Of a stretch of 64,000 nt of DNA, positions 1 to 10,657 are shown in pieces. The translations under genes and the position numbers were made by a program. Source of the stretch: Certhia americana (lineage: Eukaryota > Chordata > Aves > Passeriformes > Certhiidae); contig CM031878.1 in NCBI GenBank assembly GCA_018697195.1, positions 71,371,753-71,435,752 on the forward strand, given 5' to 3'. The first letter of the stretch is position 1; the number at the start of each line of letters is the position of its first letter. The notes below the pieces were generated by a model. It was given only the letters and a program-made list of their open reading frames with translations. It made no database searches and was not told the DNA's origin.

Positions 1-3000
1 TGCAAGAACCCTCCTCTGTTCAGTTCAGGACTGCAGTGGATTACTTCTGTTCGCCACACTGCTTTCATAGGTCTCTTTTCTGGTATTTCTGTGTCTCACT
101 GAGCCAAATCTCTCCTAGAAAACTCAAAAAACTTACTCTTGAGCAATGTGGGACGTGCTTGCTATGCTGGTTCTGCTTGCCACAGCCCTGAACTGCACCA
201 CAGCTGTCAAGAGCCAGGATGATGGATGTGATACTGAACACGACACCACTCAGGGCTGCGGAGCTTAATCTGAATTCATCAAGTGTAGGTTAGCATAAGC
301 ACATGTGCTTTTAGCACAGCTTGCCCTCACGCTATGGCATGCTATTTGTCCTTATCTGGAGTCCTGCAGCTCATTCATCTCTTCATAGTTGTGCTGCAGC
401 TACGCCTTGTATATATGCAGTATACATTGTATGCTGTGATTCACACCAAAGCAAAACCGACAGAGACCGATTATCTTCCCTGTCCAAGCACCACAGTTTC
501 TAAACTCATAAACAAGACACAAGTCCTCAGAAAATCCCTGGGAGTTTTCAAGCATGTTCTCAAGGATTAAACAGCAATTGAAACCCTGTTGGACCCAATT
601 TTTTATAATAGTTTAGAAACCTTTGAGGGAAGTTACTAGAAGAACAAAATAAAACTGAGAGATTGGTTTTATTTTTTAAATCTGAAAGGACAGTATTACT
701 AGTACAACTAGTACAAAAAAACTGCCTTCTAAAATACTTGCACATCAGTTGTGTATCCAAGGCTGCAACTCCCAAAATTTGCTATTTAAATTTGCAAAAG
801 TATCTCTCCAGATAAAAAGGTATAGGCAGCTCCTCTAGGACATACAGAAGCCACCTCTATCATAAAGCAGAACCTCGTTAATCAAAGAGTTCCCAAGGGA
901 TACTTAATAATGAGTTTGTTGATCAGCTCTCAATGATTTGTCATTGTTCAGAATAAGCAGCTAATGATGTAAGAGCTTTATTTAATAAACCTTGACAGAG
1001 CCCTTTTCTAGTCCCAACCTCCTGAGATGATTCTACCAGACAACCAGAAAAATTGACTGATAGAATTTCCTGGTTACCCAAACTTGATATTTCATTCACA
1101 GAGTGTGTTCATGAAAGCCAGATCATAATGCCAGGTGAAGGAGGGGCGCAGGAATCCCTGGTAAAATAGGACCGAGTGCTCTGCATGATTTCTGTACCCA
1201 AACTGTTAAAATGAAGTGTCTGCTTCTGTGTTTGTTGGTAAGACCAGAAAACAGTATCAACTTTCTGCTTCTACATCAAGCCTTAATTTCGTCACCCCAT
1301 AATTAACAATTTTAGTATTTCTTCTAAATTCAGATTCCAACATGAACTATTACCAACTACATGTTTACAGTGCCAAATGGTTTTGGATCCATTCCCAACA
1401 GATGGAAGTACAAACCCTGATAGCATAAAAGCTGTTCCCAAAGCAGTTGTTCTTTCCAATACTGCATCCATATATACTACTTGGTCAATCTGGTTGCAGC
1501 AAGCTTGGGAAAGCTTGGATTTTGAGGTATTGAAACAAAAATTCGTGATAAATGGCATTTGAAATTGTTTGAATACTTTGATATAAAGGATCTACATTGA
1601 TATAAAGGGGCTACATTTCACTTCCAGTTTTTGAATGGATAAGCATTTTTTTCCTAGAAATTTATTTTTAGTTTTGTAATTATATTCTGAGTAACACCTC
1701 CTCTCTCTTCCCTTGGAAAAACTCTGACTACAGTTCCTCCATAATAGTTAATTTGCAGTCTTTAATTTTTACTAATTTTGGTTAACCAATGAATATCTGC
1801 TATTCTATGCCTCTGCCTTCTAAATGAAGTTTACATTTAATTTCCCATTTTGTACTGCAGACATGCAATATGCAATGATATATTAGCCATTACACCATAA
1901 ACTTGAAACAGAGGAAATATTTATTGGTTTCCTAAAATCATATGTTTGGCATCAATAGCAAATTAAGTTTGAGTTTGTCTAATTAGAGATCTAATCTATC
2001 TGAAGATTCAGAAATGAGAGCGTTTCAGGTTACATGAGAATTTGACTGCACAATACAAAATCCATTTTAGGATTTAAAACAACAAGCCTAGACACCTTTT
2101 ATCTTTACAAAAGACCATTAATTAGTATCAAAATAAAAATTAGTATTTGCATTAGAAATTGCACCATTTAGCCTGTAAAATGACCTTCCCAGGGTTACAT
2201 TCCATGACTCATGAAGCCACCCAATCAATTTGGTATACATCTCAAATTCCTACCCAAAAAGATATTTCACTCTGAAGGATATATAAAGCATATCTGCATC
2301 TGAAGATAAAGCAGTTCTGATTTCAAACATTAATGCTTACATGCAAATATCATGAAAGAGATAATACCTGTACCTTACCAGTAATTTCCTTTTTAATACT
2401 CTTGTACTACAGCAGGAGAAATCTCAACTTGCTTTATCATCCATTTTAGCATTTGACTGGGGTTTGTATTCACAAAATCATCACCTATATGGTACTCTGG
2501 ATACAGTACTCTGGATATTTTATTATCCATTAAATAGATAGATTTATTAAATAGATTTATTAAAAATCTGGTATTTTATGCATTTTTGGCTTTCTGAAAG
2601 CTGAGGAATTTGGACTCCAGCCCCACTAAGTGAAAAGATCAGTACCAGAGCTTGCAGAGAAACATCTGTGACTTTATACTGCTGGTTTTAAATGTAATTA
2701 GTTATAATCTTGGATAGGTAAGCATCGTAATAGATTTCTCTTGTCTGTTCAGCTAATACTTAAAAGTGGTGCTAATTCTAATTCCTGAATTTTTCATTGG
2801 TGTTTTCTTCTCATTATTAGCTTCTACTAATGAAGATGAAGTAATATAAGATTTCTTCAGGATCATTAACTCATAATATTTACCATTATCTTATTCATGC
2901 TAACATATTTTGAAAAACATTCGTTGCTATTTAGACTAGATGTTGTGGTTGAGTAATTAAAAATAAGCAGCACTCGTTTTTGTTAGAAGAAATAACAATC

Positions 3001-3873
3001 AGTTTTTCCATTCATATTTAAAGAAAATCCATTAAGAAAAAGGTTCACATGCACAGACTACTCTGTAACTTGTGAATTTTAAAGAAATAGAGCTAGTAAA
3101 TATATTATAAAAAATCTTTCTCAAAAATACATTAGTATTAAACATTTTTTAATGTAAGTCTGAGAAACTGAATGTATGTCTATTTTAAAATAAAATGTAT
3201 TTAACCAGCATAATAGAAAGTGTTCAAAACACTTGTCCAAGCCCACAATAAAAGGTAGTACCAAATTATCAGTTGATTCACTCCAAATATATTTGTAGGA
3301 CTGGAAATAACATCTATTTTTGTTAACTTAGAAGCTAGACAATGAAGTGGTAGGCTAACCTGCTCAACATGATAAATTTAAAGGAAGATCAGGAGGCTAA
3401 TATTAGCTCTACTTAAGAATAGATAACACTAGCATGTTGGAATACTACAGCTGTAAGCCTTGGCATATGGAAATTACATGAACTGAGAGTCATAAGACTT
3501 CTGTTATTATCATTAAATATAGTGACTATTTTTATGTCAGTTAAGTAGATCACTCTAAATTTACTGGAAGCAGTCAGAAAACCTTTTATTAATTTAAAAA
3601 GAGAAAAATTTGGATCCAAAATGAGTTTTCATCTGATGAAAACATACTTATATATAAAGTGGAAAATTGTTTCACTTGATCTTTTGATGCTATATTTTTA
3701 CAGCCTTTCCTCTCACACAGTTTATCCTTGGGCCAGGAGATTCTTATACACTTTGCCATATTTCACAGTATTTGCAATAACTGTACATGACCTCCCCAGT
3801 AATTTTCCAAGTCAGAAGGAGCAGGTGTTTGAATCAACTCCCTTAGTAAAAAATTTAGGACATAACAAGAAAA
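1..3873. other. AT-rich unique noncoding DNA
   Basis: I see no gene in this stretch. It is AT-rich, and the open frames (largest 88 codons at 1292-1558 on minus) have no recognisable domains and overlap frames on the other strand. Small local duplications are visible: a unit containing ttgatataaagg occurs twice around 1578-1615, and gtactctggata occurs twice around 2490-2520. A 40-codon frame at 146-268 is listed separately. The content fits intergenic or intronic vertebrate DNA. Confidence 0.7.
146..268 (+). CDS. Possible 40-codon secretory-type small ORF, unrecognised
   Basis: The ATG at 146 opens a 40-codon frame closed by TAA at 266-268. The N-terminal part (MWDVLAMLVLLATALNC) has a hydrophobic core of about 12 residues like a signal peptide, although Asp3 in the n-region is unusual. 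The remainder is short, acidic and polar, with two Cys (residues 28 and 38). The start context has G at -3 but T at +4, so it is only partly Kozak-like. I recognise no family, see no clear splice donor inside the frame, and see no promoter or poly(A) signal. A first exon with a signal peptide is conceivable. A chance ORF is more likely, because frames this short are common in random DNA. Confidence 0.12.
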   Translation: MWDVLAMLVLLATALNCTTAVKSQDDGCDTEHDTTQGCGA

Positions 3874-3954
3874 AGGAGGAAGGAAGGTGAGGAAGGTGTG
3901 GAAGGTGCGGAAGGCGTGGAAGGAAGGTGTGGAAGGAAGGTGTGGAAGGAAGGA
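3874..3954. repeat. Purine-rich minisatellite (GGAAGGTGT-type units)
   Basis: About eight imperfect copies of a short unit built on ggaaggtgt or ggaagg are seen, for example ggaaggtgtggaaggtgcgg. The tract is almost pure purine on the + strand, with T or C at fixed points in the unit. It follows an AAGAAAAAGGAGG lead-in and ends at gaaaatatt. Unit length varies between about 9 and 13 bases because extra GGAA blocks have been inserted. Confidence 0.85.
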
Positions 3955-4299
3955 AAATATTATTTTTGATGAATCTACAATTAATTTTTAGGAAAGATAT
4001 ATTAGAAATGTTCTGAAGTTGGCCATCTGAAGTTGACCCAAAGCCATGTTAGTCATTGTCTTGTGTAAGTCTGTGTGAGCCCTTGCATAACATGTCTTCT
4101 TGACAAGTGAAAAAAATGGTCTTTCGAGGGGATAATGATCTCATCCTTTCTAAATGCAGCTCCACCAGATCATTCTTTCTCAAGGAGCAATCTTGTATCC
4201 TGCCTCCTTGTGGGGAGGACTCCATGCCACAACACCAGTCATGAGAGCTGATGAGCCTGGAGGCAATACAGGTTAGTACTGCTTAATTTTTGAAGAGCT
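3955..4299. other. Unique spacer
   Basis: No gene or repeat is recognised here. Base composition rises from AT-rich towards the GC-raised block that follows. Confidence 0.5.
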
Positions 4300-5700
4300 T
4301 TATAAGACTGTGGGTAACTCATCAGGGCATAGATCCTCAAAGATGTCATCACAGCTTGCATGAGTCACCAGCTTGCTGTTATTGCTTTGGTTACCTCCAG
4401 CAAATGTATACCTCTTGGAACAATGCCTGAGACCACCACAGCACATTGCCATTTTTGTGCATTTTGTGCCACATTGCCACAGAGTGCCCACTGAAGGTGC
4501 AATAGCTGCACTTGGAAGGGATGCTGTTTCTCTTGCTCCAGGCCCAAACAGGTCTTGAATGGGTGTTGATCACAGGTCAGGTGTGCAACAGCCTGAATGT
4601 TTGGAAACCAGGAAAGAGCAAGAGGCCTTTCATCTGTACACAGCAAATGGTAACAACCACTGACAGGGACCTCACTACTGTCTCCAGTCAGGCCAGATAT
4701 GGGGTCTCTCAATTGCTTTGTATTTACAGTCAGGATGAACTTCATAACAATGGGTGTAAAAAGTGCAAGTGCCTTCTGCCTCCCACTCCATGGGAGATGA
4801 TGAACGTTTTCCTTTCCTCTTACTCCTGAGGGTATGACCACAAGCTGCACAGGAAATTCTTTCCAAAGAAAGCTCAACGGTCTCATGGACCGCTTTGCAC
4901 AGAGAGAGAAGTACTCCAATATCCCTCATATTAAAACGGCTGTCCTTGGCTTAGTTAAAAATCACTTCGGTCAACTGGAATAGCCCTGCATGAGCTTGTA
5001 AACTCAACTATTCAAGCTCCTTAGAACAGGATATGATTGCTAAGGACTATCCCCAAGCACAGTGAAGGCCGTGTGCCAGCACAGAACACATCTCTCCACA
5101 GCCATGGGTTGCAGGATGTATCTATGTGGGTCAGTTACACCATACAGCAGGTGAGAAAGAGCATGTCCTGCTGCAGAAGGGAGTAGCCATTCCACCAGAT
5201 ACAAAAAAATTTGCTTGCAAATTCAAGGTGGCTGAGCAAGGTGTCTGCTCAGCTCAGATTTTCCAGAATGATTGCTGGGATATTCTGTGTTGGGTTACAG
5301 ATGTAAAGGCAATGCTCTCCCACATATTCTTCACTGAGCTCTTTCTGGCACTCTAGGCAGTAACCATAGCAGGGAGATATGGGGATTCATGAAATTCACC
5401 CCAAACAGCACCATGGACTTTCTATTATATACAGTCTTTAAGAAATTGTATCTGAGAGCAGAGCTTGCTTATAATATCTGCCTTTTCCAGAGCTGTACTA
5501 GCAAGCCACCACAGTACAGCCCTGCCCACACTGTACTTCCTGTCTCACTGTGGCCCTAACCAAGATTCCCTGAGCTCTCAGATCTTTGCAGAGGTGCTCT
5601 GATGGCCTTGTTCAGTAGGAGACCTTTCTCTCCATCCCTCTGCGTCTGAGCCTGAGAACGAGCTCCCTCAAGAACCCTCGTTTACTGCTACTAAATCCAG
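4300..5700 (-). pseudogene. GC-raised block with broken minus-strand frames; decayed retrocopy or old repeat, unrecognised
   Basis: This block is clearly less AT-rich than its flanks and holds the longest open frame of the window (184 codons, 4919-4365 minus). Overlapping minus-strand frames carry cysteine-rich stretches: residues SCAACGHTLRSKRKGKR in the frame 4929-4675, KCSYCTFSGHSVAMWHKMHK in the frame 4573-4391, and PCYGYCLECQKELSEEY near 5375-5320, which ends at a stop near 5255. The CxxC..H spacing resembles a zinc-binding finger with its last ligand missing. The frames interrupt each other, with stops between about 5255 and 4930, as expected of a decayed coding sequence. I do not recognise the protein. 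Alternatives are the internal part of an old retroelement or chance. No poly(A) tail or target-site duplication was identified. Confidence 0.2.
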
Positions 5701-7689
5701 TGAATTTTAACCCCTCTTATCAAGTTGAAAACGTCTTAGAGGTATTGCTGAAAGGAAGTAATGATGACTATTAACCCTTTGAGGATGAGACTATTACACT
5801 GAGTAATACAACTCAGCATTAACTCTGAAAGGTAACATGTAAAATTAGCACCTAGTTGTAATTTAATGTCTGTGTATCCTCAAGAGTTTACCCCACAACA
5901 GAAACAGTATGGCTAAAATCTTAGTGTTCTACTGAGCAGTCAATTTAAGGAAAAGGTCAGTGAGTGAATGATCAGAACAGAAGTATTAAGAAAGTTAATT
6001 TATAAAGGATGATATGGTAACATAAAAGAAAACATACATTCTAAAATTTTTTTTCATTCTTAATGTACTAAGTGGAATATCAGTCTAATTTAAGGCAAGT
6101 CGAATGTCCTTGGCTAAGAAAGGGAAAAGGAAGAAAAATACGGTTTGGGAGGAGGGCACATGAAGCTTCTAGCCTTCAGATACCCATGAACAGAGTAGAT
6201 GTTGTGTTTTGTATTGCTTTTCCTATAGTCCAAGCAAGAGAAATATGTGTGTGAAGAGACGGCCTTCTTATACTATGCAGCAGTATTCAAGTTGCATGCA
6301 CTTAACAGATATGTGGATAATAAAGCTAAATGAGATCACTATGCCCATCTTTTTTGGCCTCCCCTCCTACATAACAGAACTCTGCTGAATTAATGCCTCC
6401 TTGAACCAGAAGAAGCTTTTAGTAAAGCTGCCAATCTCCATTTCTGTTTTCCACTGATAGAAAATTTGCTACTGCTATGAGAAAGTGCCATTTAGAGCCA
6501 CTGTTGAAAGTGTACTTTTCATTTGGAGCTGACGTTCCCTAGCTTTAGCTTTTAGATGGTGAATGCTATTTTCTTGTCTGCTTTATTGAAAAGACTCTAT
6601 TCTGAAGCTCCTCTTTCCCATATTGATATTCTAGATTATGAACAAGCCATTTCCACTAAGATTTCAGTTTCAGCTCAAGGACTCTTCTATTATAAGCTAT
6701 ACTGCCCAATCCACTACTTATTTTCATCCCTCAGAAACAATTTAAATTTTCCACATTTTTTTTTTCAATTGGAACATTGAGAAGTTCTTTAATATTGTAG
6801 AAATACATAGTTTATGTAGAAACAGACACCAAAAGCAAAATATATAATGCAATTATTACTCAATTATTACAGTGTTTCTGCAGTCTCAAATTGTCAGTCC
6901 TCTGTTTCAGACATTATGAGCTCAAGGTAAGTAGTTTATTTACCACAGTCCCAAGAGGTTTTTTACAGAAACCCATACAAAAATCTTTAAAGCAATATCT
7001 ACATATATCTACAGTAATATCTACTACATATCATTATCCTTGAACATCTACATACAGTTTCCCCTCAGATGACTTTACACTTGCTCACACAGAAACATGG
7101 CTTTTTTGGAATTTAAAAAGACAATTCAAACCATTATGTATAAGTTACTCTTTGCTTATTTTCCAATACATTTTTTTTTTCTGAAAGCTGAAATAATGAT
7201 AATATTACATTCCATACTGCTGATGAAATAGATCTTAGATAATGTTAGGTCAAGGAGAAAATTATTTTACAGAAAATTCTGACAGTAATACTGTCTTTAA
7301 AAAAACAAGTAAATAAAAACCGACAAAAGAAGTATCAAAATTACTTGAAAAGCACAAATTCCATATTAATTGTTCATTGGTATTATTTATGCATGCAATT
7401 CTTTATTAATTGTGTCCCACCCAAGTAATTCCATTATTTTGCCTAGATCAATGTCATACTGACAAGGCAGTAATTATCCAGGTCATCCCATTTACTTTTC
7501 TTTAGTTATTGATATATTAGCCTTCCTCAAGTCTCTTAGAATTCTAAGTGTTCTACAAGACATTCTAAAAATGAAAACTAGCAGTCTAGGGACCTACTTG
7601 CCCAGTATCAAGGATGCAAATTATTAAGAGCACACTGCTTTAGAACACCAATCTTTAGTAATTATTTTTTAATGACATTCTGAACAAGA
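5701..7689. other. AT-rich unique noncoding DNA
   Basis: No gene or mobile element is recognised. There are short T and A runs (for example near 6757 and 7172) and degenerate repeats of atatctaca between about 6995 and 7030. The small open frames at 6072-6254 and 6556-6780 show no domain features. Confidence 0.65.
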
Positions 7690-8739
7690 TTTAACGTAGT
7701 ATTCTCTTCCTTTGTATTGGGCTTGGAAAAATTTTGGTATTGGTAAGGAGGTTGGGGGTGTGACTGAGGAGGGGCTGCAGGGGGTGCTCCTGAGAGAGCC
7801 TGCTCAAAGCTTCCCCTGTTGGCAGAGCCAATGCCAGCTGGACCCACCACTGGACAAGGCAACCAGCAGTGGTGGCAGCACCTCTGAGGGGACAGATTTA
7901 GGAAGGAGAAAAAGAAACCTGCCCAACAGCAACTTCAATGAGAGAAGAGAGAGAGAAGGTGTGAGAGGAACAACCCTGCAGACATCAAGGTCAGTGAGGA
8001 AGGAGGGTGCAGGAGGTGCTCTGTTGCCGGAGCTGAGATTCCCCTGCAGCCCATGGTGCAGCTCACTGTGAGGCAGCTGTGCCCCTGCAGCCCTTGGAGC
8101 TCCAAGGGGGAGCAGAAATCCACCTGCAGCACAGAGAAAAGCCCAGCAGAAGCAAATGGATGCCTGAAGGGAAGCCCACAAGGTCACAGACTGCTGGCAG
8201 GACCTGTAACCCCACAGGGGACCCATGATGTCCCTGAAGGACTGCACCCTGGAAGGGACCCATGCTGGAGCAGTTCATGAAGAACTTGGGAAAGTCTCAA
8301 ATTGGAGGAATTCATTTACCTAGGACCCCATGGTGGAGCAGGAAAAAAGTGTGAGGAATCCTTCCTCCTCCACAGAAATGGGTGATGAACTGACCACAGC
8401 CCCCATATCCTATCACGCTGCGCTGCTGTGGAGGAGGAGGGGGAGAAATCGTGATGAAAATTACTCCTAAGAAGAGAAGGGATGGAGAATTTTTTTTTTT
8501 TTAATATTTGAGTTTATTTCTTAATTATTTCTTATTATTCTATTCTGTTTTGATTGGGAATAAATTAATTAATATTTTAATTAAGTCTCTTCTGCCCATG
8601 ATGATAATTGGTGAGTAATATCTACCTGTCCTTGTCTTAAGTCTTTCATTGCATTTTTTGTCCCCTGCCCAGCTGAGGAGGGGAGGATTAGAGCAACTTT
8701 GGTGGGCACCTGATACCCATCTAGGGTCAAGTCCTCACA
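7690..8739 (+). mobile_element. Avian dispersed repeat with LTR-like 3' end
   Basis: The left 600 bp is GC-raised and built of degenerate internal units around ctgcagccc and acccatgctggagcag, recurring roughly every 40-60 bp between 7970 and 8350. It passes into an AT-rich part with a + strand AATAAA at 8559-8564. The 3' portion runs through tgatgataattggtgagtaa and agctgaggaggggaggat to tttggtgggcacctga, ending at about 8739 in ctcaca. I recall this order of motifs from a very common avian interspersed repeat, and the CA terminus and upstream AATAAA fit an LTR. The left edge is uncertain and the family name is left open. The overlapping frames at 7712-8071 (+) and 8247-7804 (-) lie inside the repeat and are not counted as genes. 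Confidence 0.65.
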
Positions 8740-9249
8740 AACCTTATTCTGGTATGAGAATACATCCTCTGATTTTAGCTTAACTATTTGTTGAAAATGG
8801 TATCAATGCCAAAATAAACCTTCCAACAAACCAATCAAAAAAAAAAAAAAAAAAGAAAAAAACCCAAACCTGACCAAAAAGCCCAAGAAATAAAAAAAAA
8901 AGTCCCAGCAGCTTGGAGCTAGAATAAAGGAAAGAGCAACTAGGAATAAAAGGATGATTAAAAATCCAGGAACTTGATTCAGTCTGTTTCTTTTTTCTGA
9001 CAACTTTGTTACAGTGGACATGTGCAAAAGGGAATGATTCTTTGTGCACACAGAGACATAAAAAAGGAACAGTTAGAAAGCAATGTGCTGACTATTTAAG
9101 CATGGTGAAAATGACCATTACTTTAATCAGCTAACATAATGGAAGAGTTTGCAGTGCAGCTAGCACTTCATTGTGTTGTGAAATAGAAACATGTTATAGA
9201 TATCACAACCAACCTAGTCCTCCTTTTATTTCTAGTTGAAAAGAGACAT
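8740..9249. other. Spacer with A-rich tract
   Basis: This unique-looking sequence separates two dispersed repeats. It contains an A-rich tract at about 8836-8900 (18 consecutive A, then AAACCC and AAAAAG blocks). The minus-strand frames at 8780-9051 are translations of that tract (poly-Phe) and are not genes. Confidence 0.6.
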
Positions 9250-9252
9250 AGG

Positions 9253-10657
9253 TGTGTGTCGTGTTCCCCAGTTTGAAACCGGATACAAACACCAATTTTA
9301 TATCTCAGTTTTGGTTTACCAATTTGAAACTTCCCAATCAAGAGCAAAGCAGGCTTAAACTTAAAAGGAATAAAACTTTATTAACTAACACTAAGAGGAA
9401 AAAAAAACCCAACAGAAATCAGAATGAAACCTTCAAAACACTTCTCCCCCCACTAACTGTTCACTTTCTTACTTCAATATAAAAAGACAAAACTTGAGAT
9501 TCTGTCAGTTATCATTCTTAAAATAAAAATTTCTGAGTTCATCAAGGAGAAAGGAGTCTCTCTTGAATACCACAAAGATTTTCCACCAGATACCAGTTCT
9601 CTTGCTTTCGCACTTCACAATTGGCCCGCATGGGAGAAGAAATGTTGCCATTGTGAAGTCCCTCCCATGAAACAGCCTGCCACAGCAGCTCATGGGCCTT
9701 ATCAGTTTATTAGGGTACAGTTTAAGGATGCCTCTTCTAGTATTAAACAAAAGTTCTCTTTATCTCAAGAAACAGAGGTTATCTTCTCTCCATGGGCAGG
9801 GCATCATCTCTCACTTCCTTGGTCTTCCTCTGTTCAATTTCTCCAGCATCTCACAAATACATCGACTCACAACTATGACTAAAATCTGGCATCCCCCTAA
9901 AAAACACTCCATAGGTTACAGGGTATTTAGTCCATTGTCTATGGCCTCACAGGAGAAGTCCAACCTAACCAGGCCACTCCTTCAATCTTCCTTGCAATTT
10001 AAGATTCTCTTCTTACTTCCTCTGACATTAAGTCTCATGATGTGTCTTTCTACATTTCATCTGGTCTCTTCTTTTCCTCTGGGTAAGATTCATGCTTTGA
10101 AAGTTTCATCTGGTCAGGAAAGAAGTTAACAGCAGGGCAGCAGCTATATGGACAGTCAGGTGATGCACTGCAGTGGTGTTGGAGCTAAGCCACGATCTCA
10201 AGGCCTACTGTGTTCAATTCCAGCTGTGCTGAGAGAGGGTTTTTTTTTCCAGCCGGTCAGGCTTCAGATGTCTCACACCAGGGCTGATCACCTCCCTTTC
10301 CTCTGCCTGGCAGACGCCAGGCCTGGCTCAGCCCTGTTTTGCTGCGTGGGGCCATCCTGGATTAGCAGATTTCAGCAGCCAGGACTGGGCTGAGCCTTCC
10401 TCCCACCCCTGCCTGTCCTTCCCCTTTGCCTGCCAGGGCTGTGGGGAAGGGCAGGGGGAACCTTGGCCCAGCCCAGCCATGGGGAACAGCTGGACTGAGC
10501 TTCTCAACTCATCCCACCAGACACCAGAAGAGCTTTATCTGGAATCTCACCTCAAAATGTGATACACCTCTATTCCCTAGAGGCGTATCCACCCTTTTCA
10601 TTGGTTTAATCAGGTGTCAATATTACAAAATTGTCCGATCAGGAATAAACCATGACA
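9253..10657 (-). mobile_element. LTR-like endogenous retrovirus fragment, probably solo LTR
   Basis: The left part reads as the 3' end of an LTR lying on the minus strand. The plus text tttatt at 9377-9382 gives AATAAA on minus, and the segment starts near tgtgtgtcgtgttcc. The middle (9500-10150) is moderately AT-rich. The right part (10200-10520) is GC-rich, including ctggcagacgccaggcctgg. A minus-strand CCAAT box lies at 10604-10600. The motif order matches my memory of a passerine LTR. The right edge is a guess near 10657, where minus text would start TGTC. I see no gag, pol or env frames and no second LTR, so this is a solo LTR or a fragment. No clean target-site duplication was found at these edges. 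Confidence 0.5.

Noticed and set aside
4365..4919. 184-codon minus-strand open frame as an intact gene
   Set aside because: No recognised domain spans it, other minus frames in the same block look equally or more protein-like, and there is no visible promoter, splice or poly(A) structure. Kept only as a possible decayed retrocopy.
7712..8247. 119- and 147-codon frames on opposite strands
   Set aside because: They lie wholly inside a dispersed avian repeat with reiterated units, which keeps frames open without coding.
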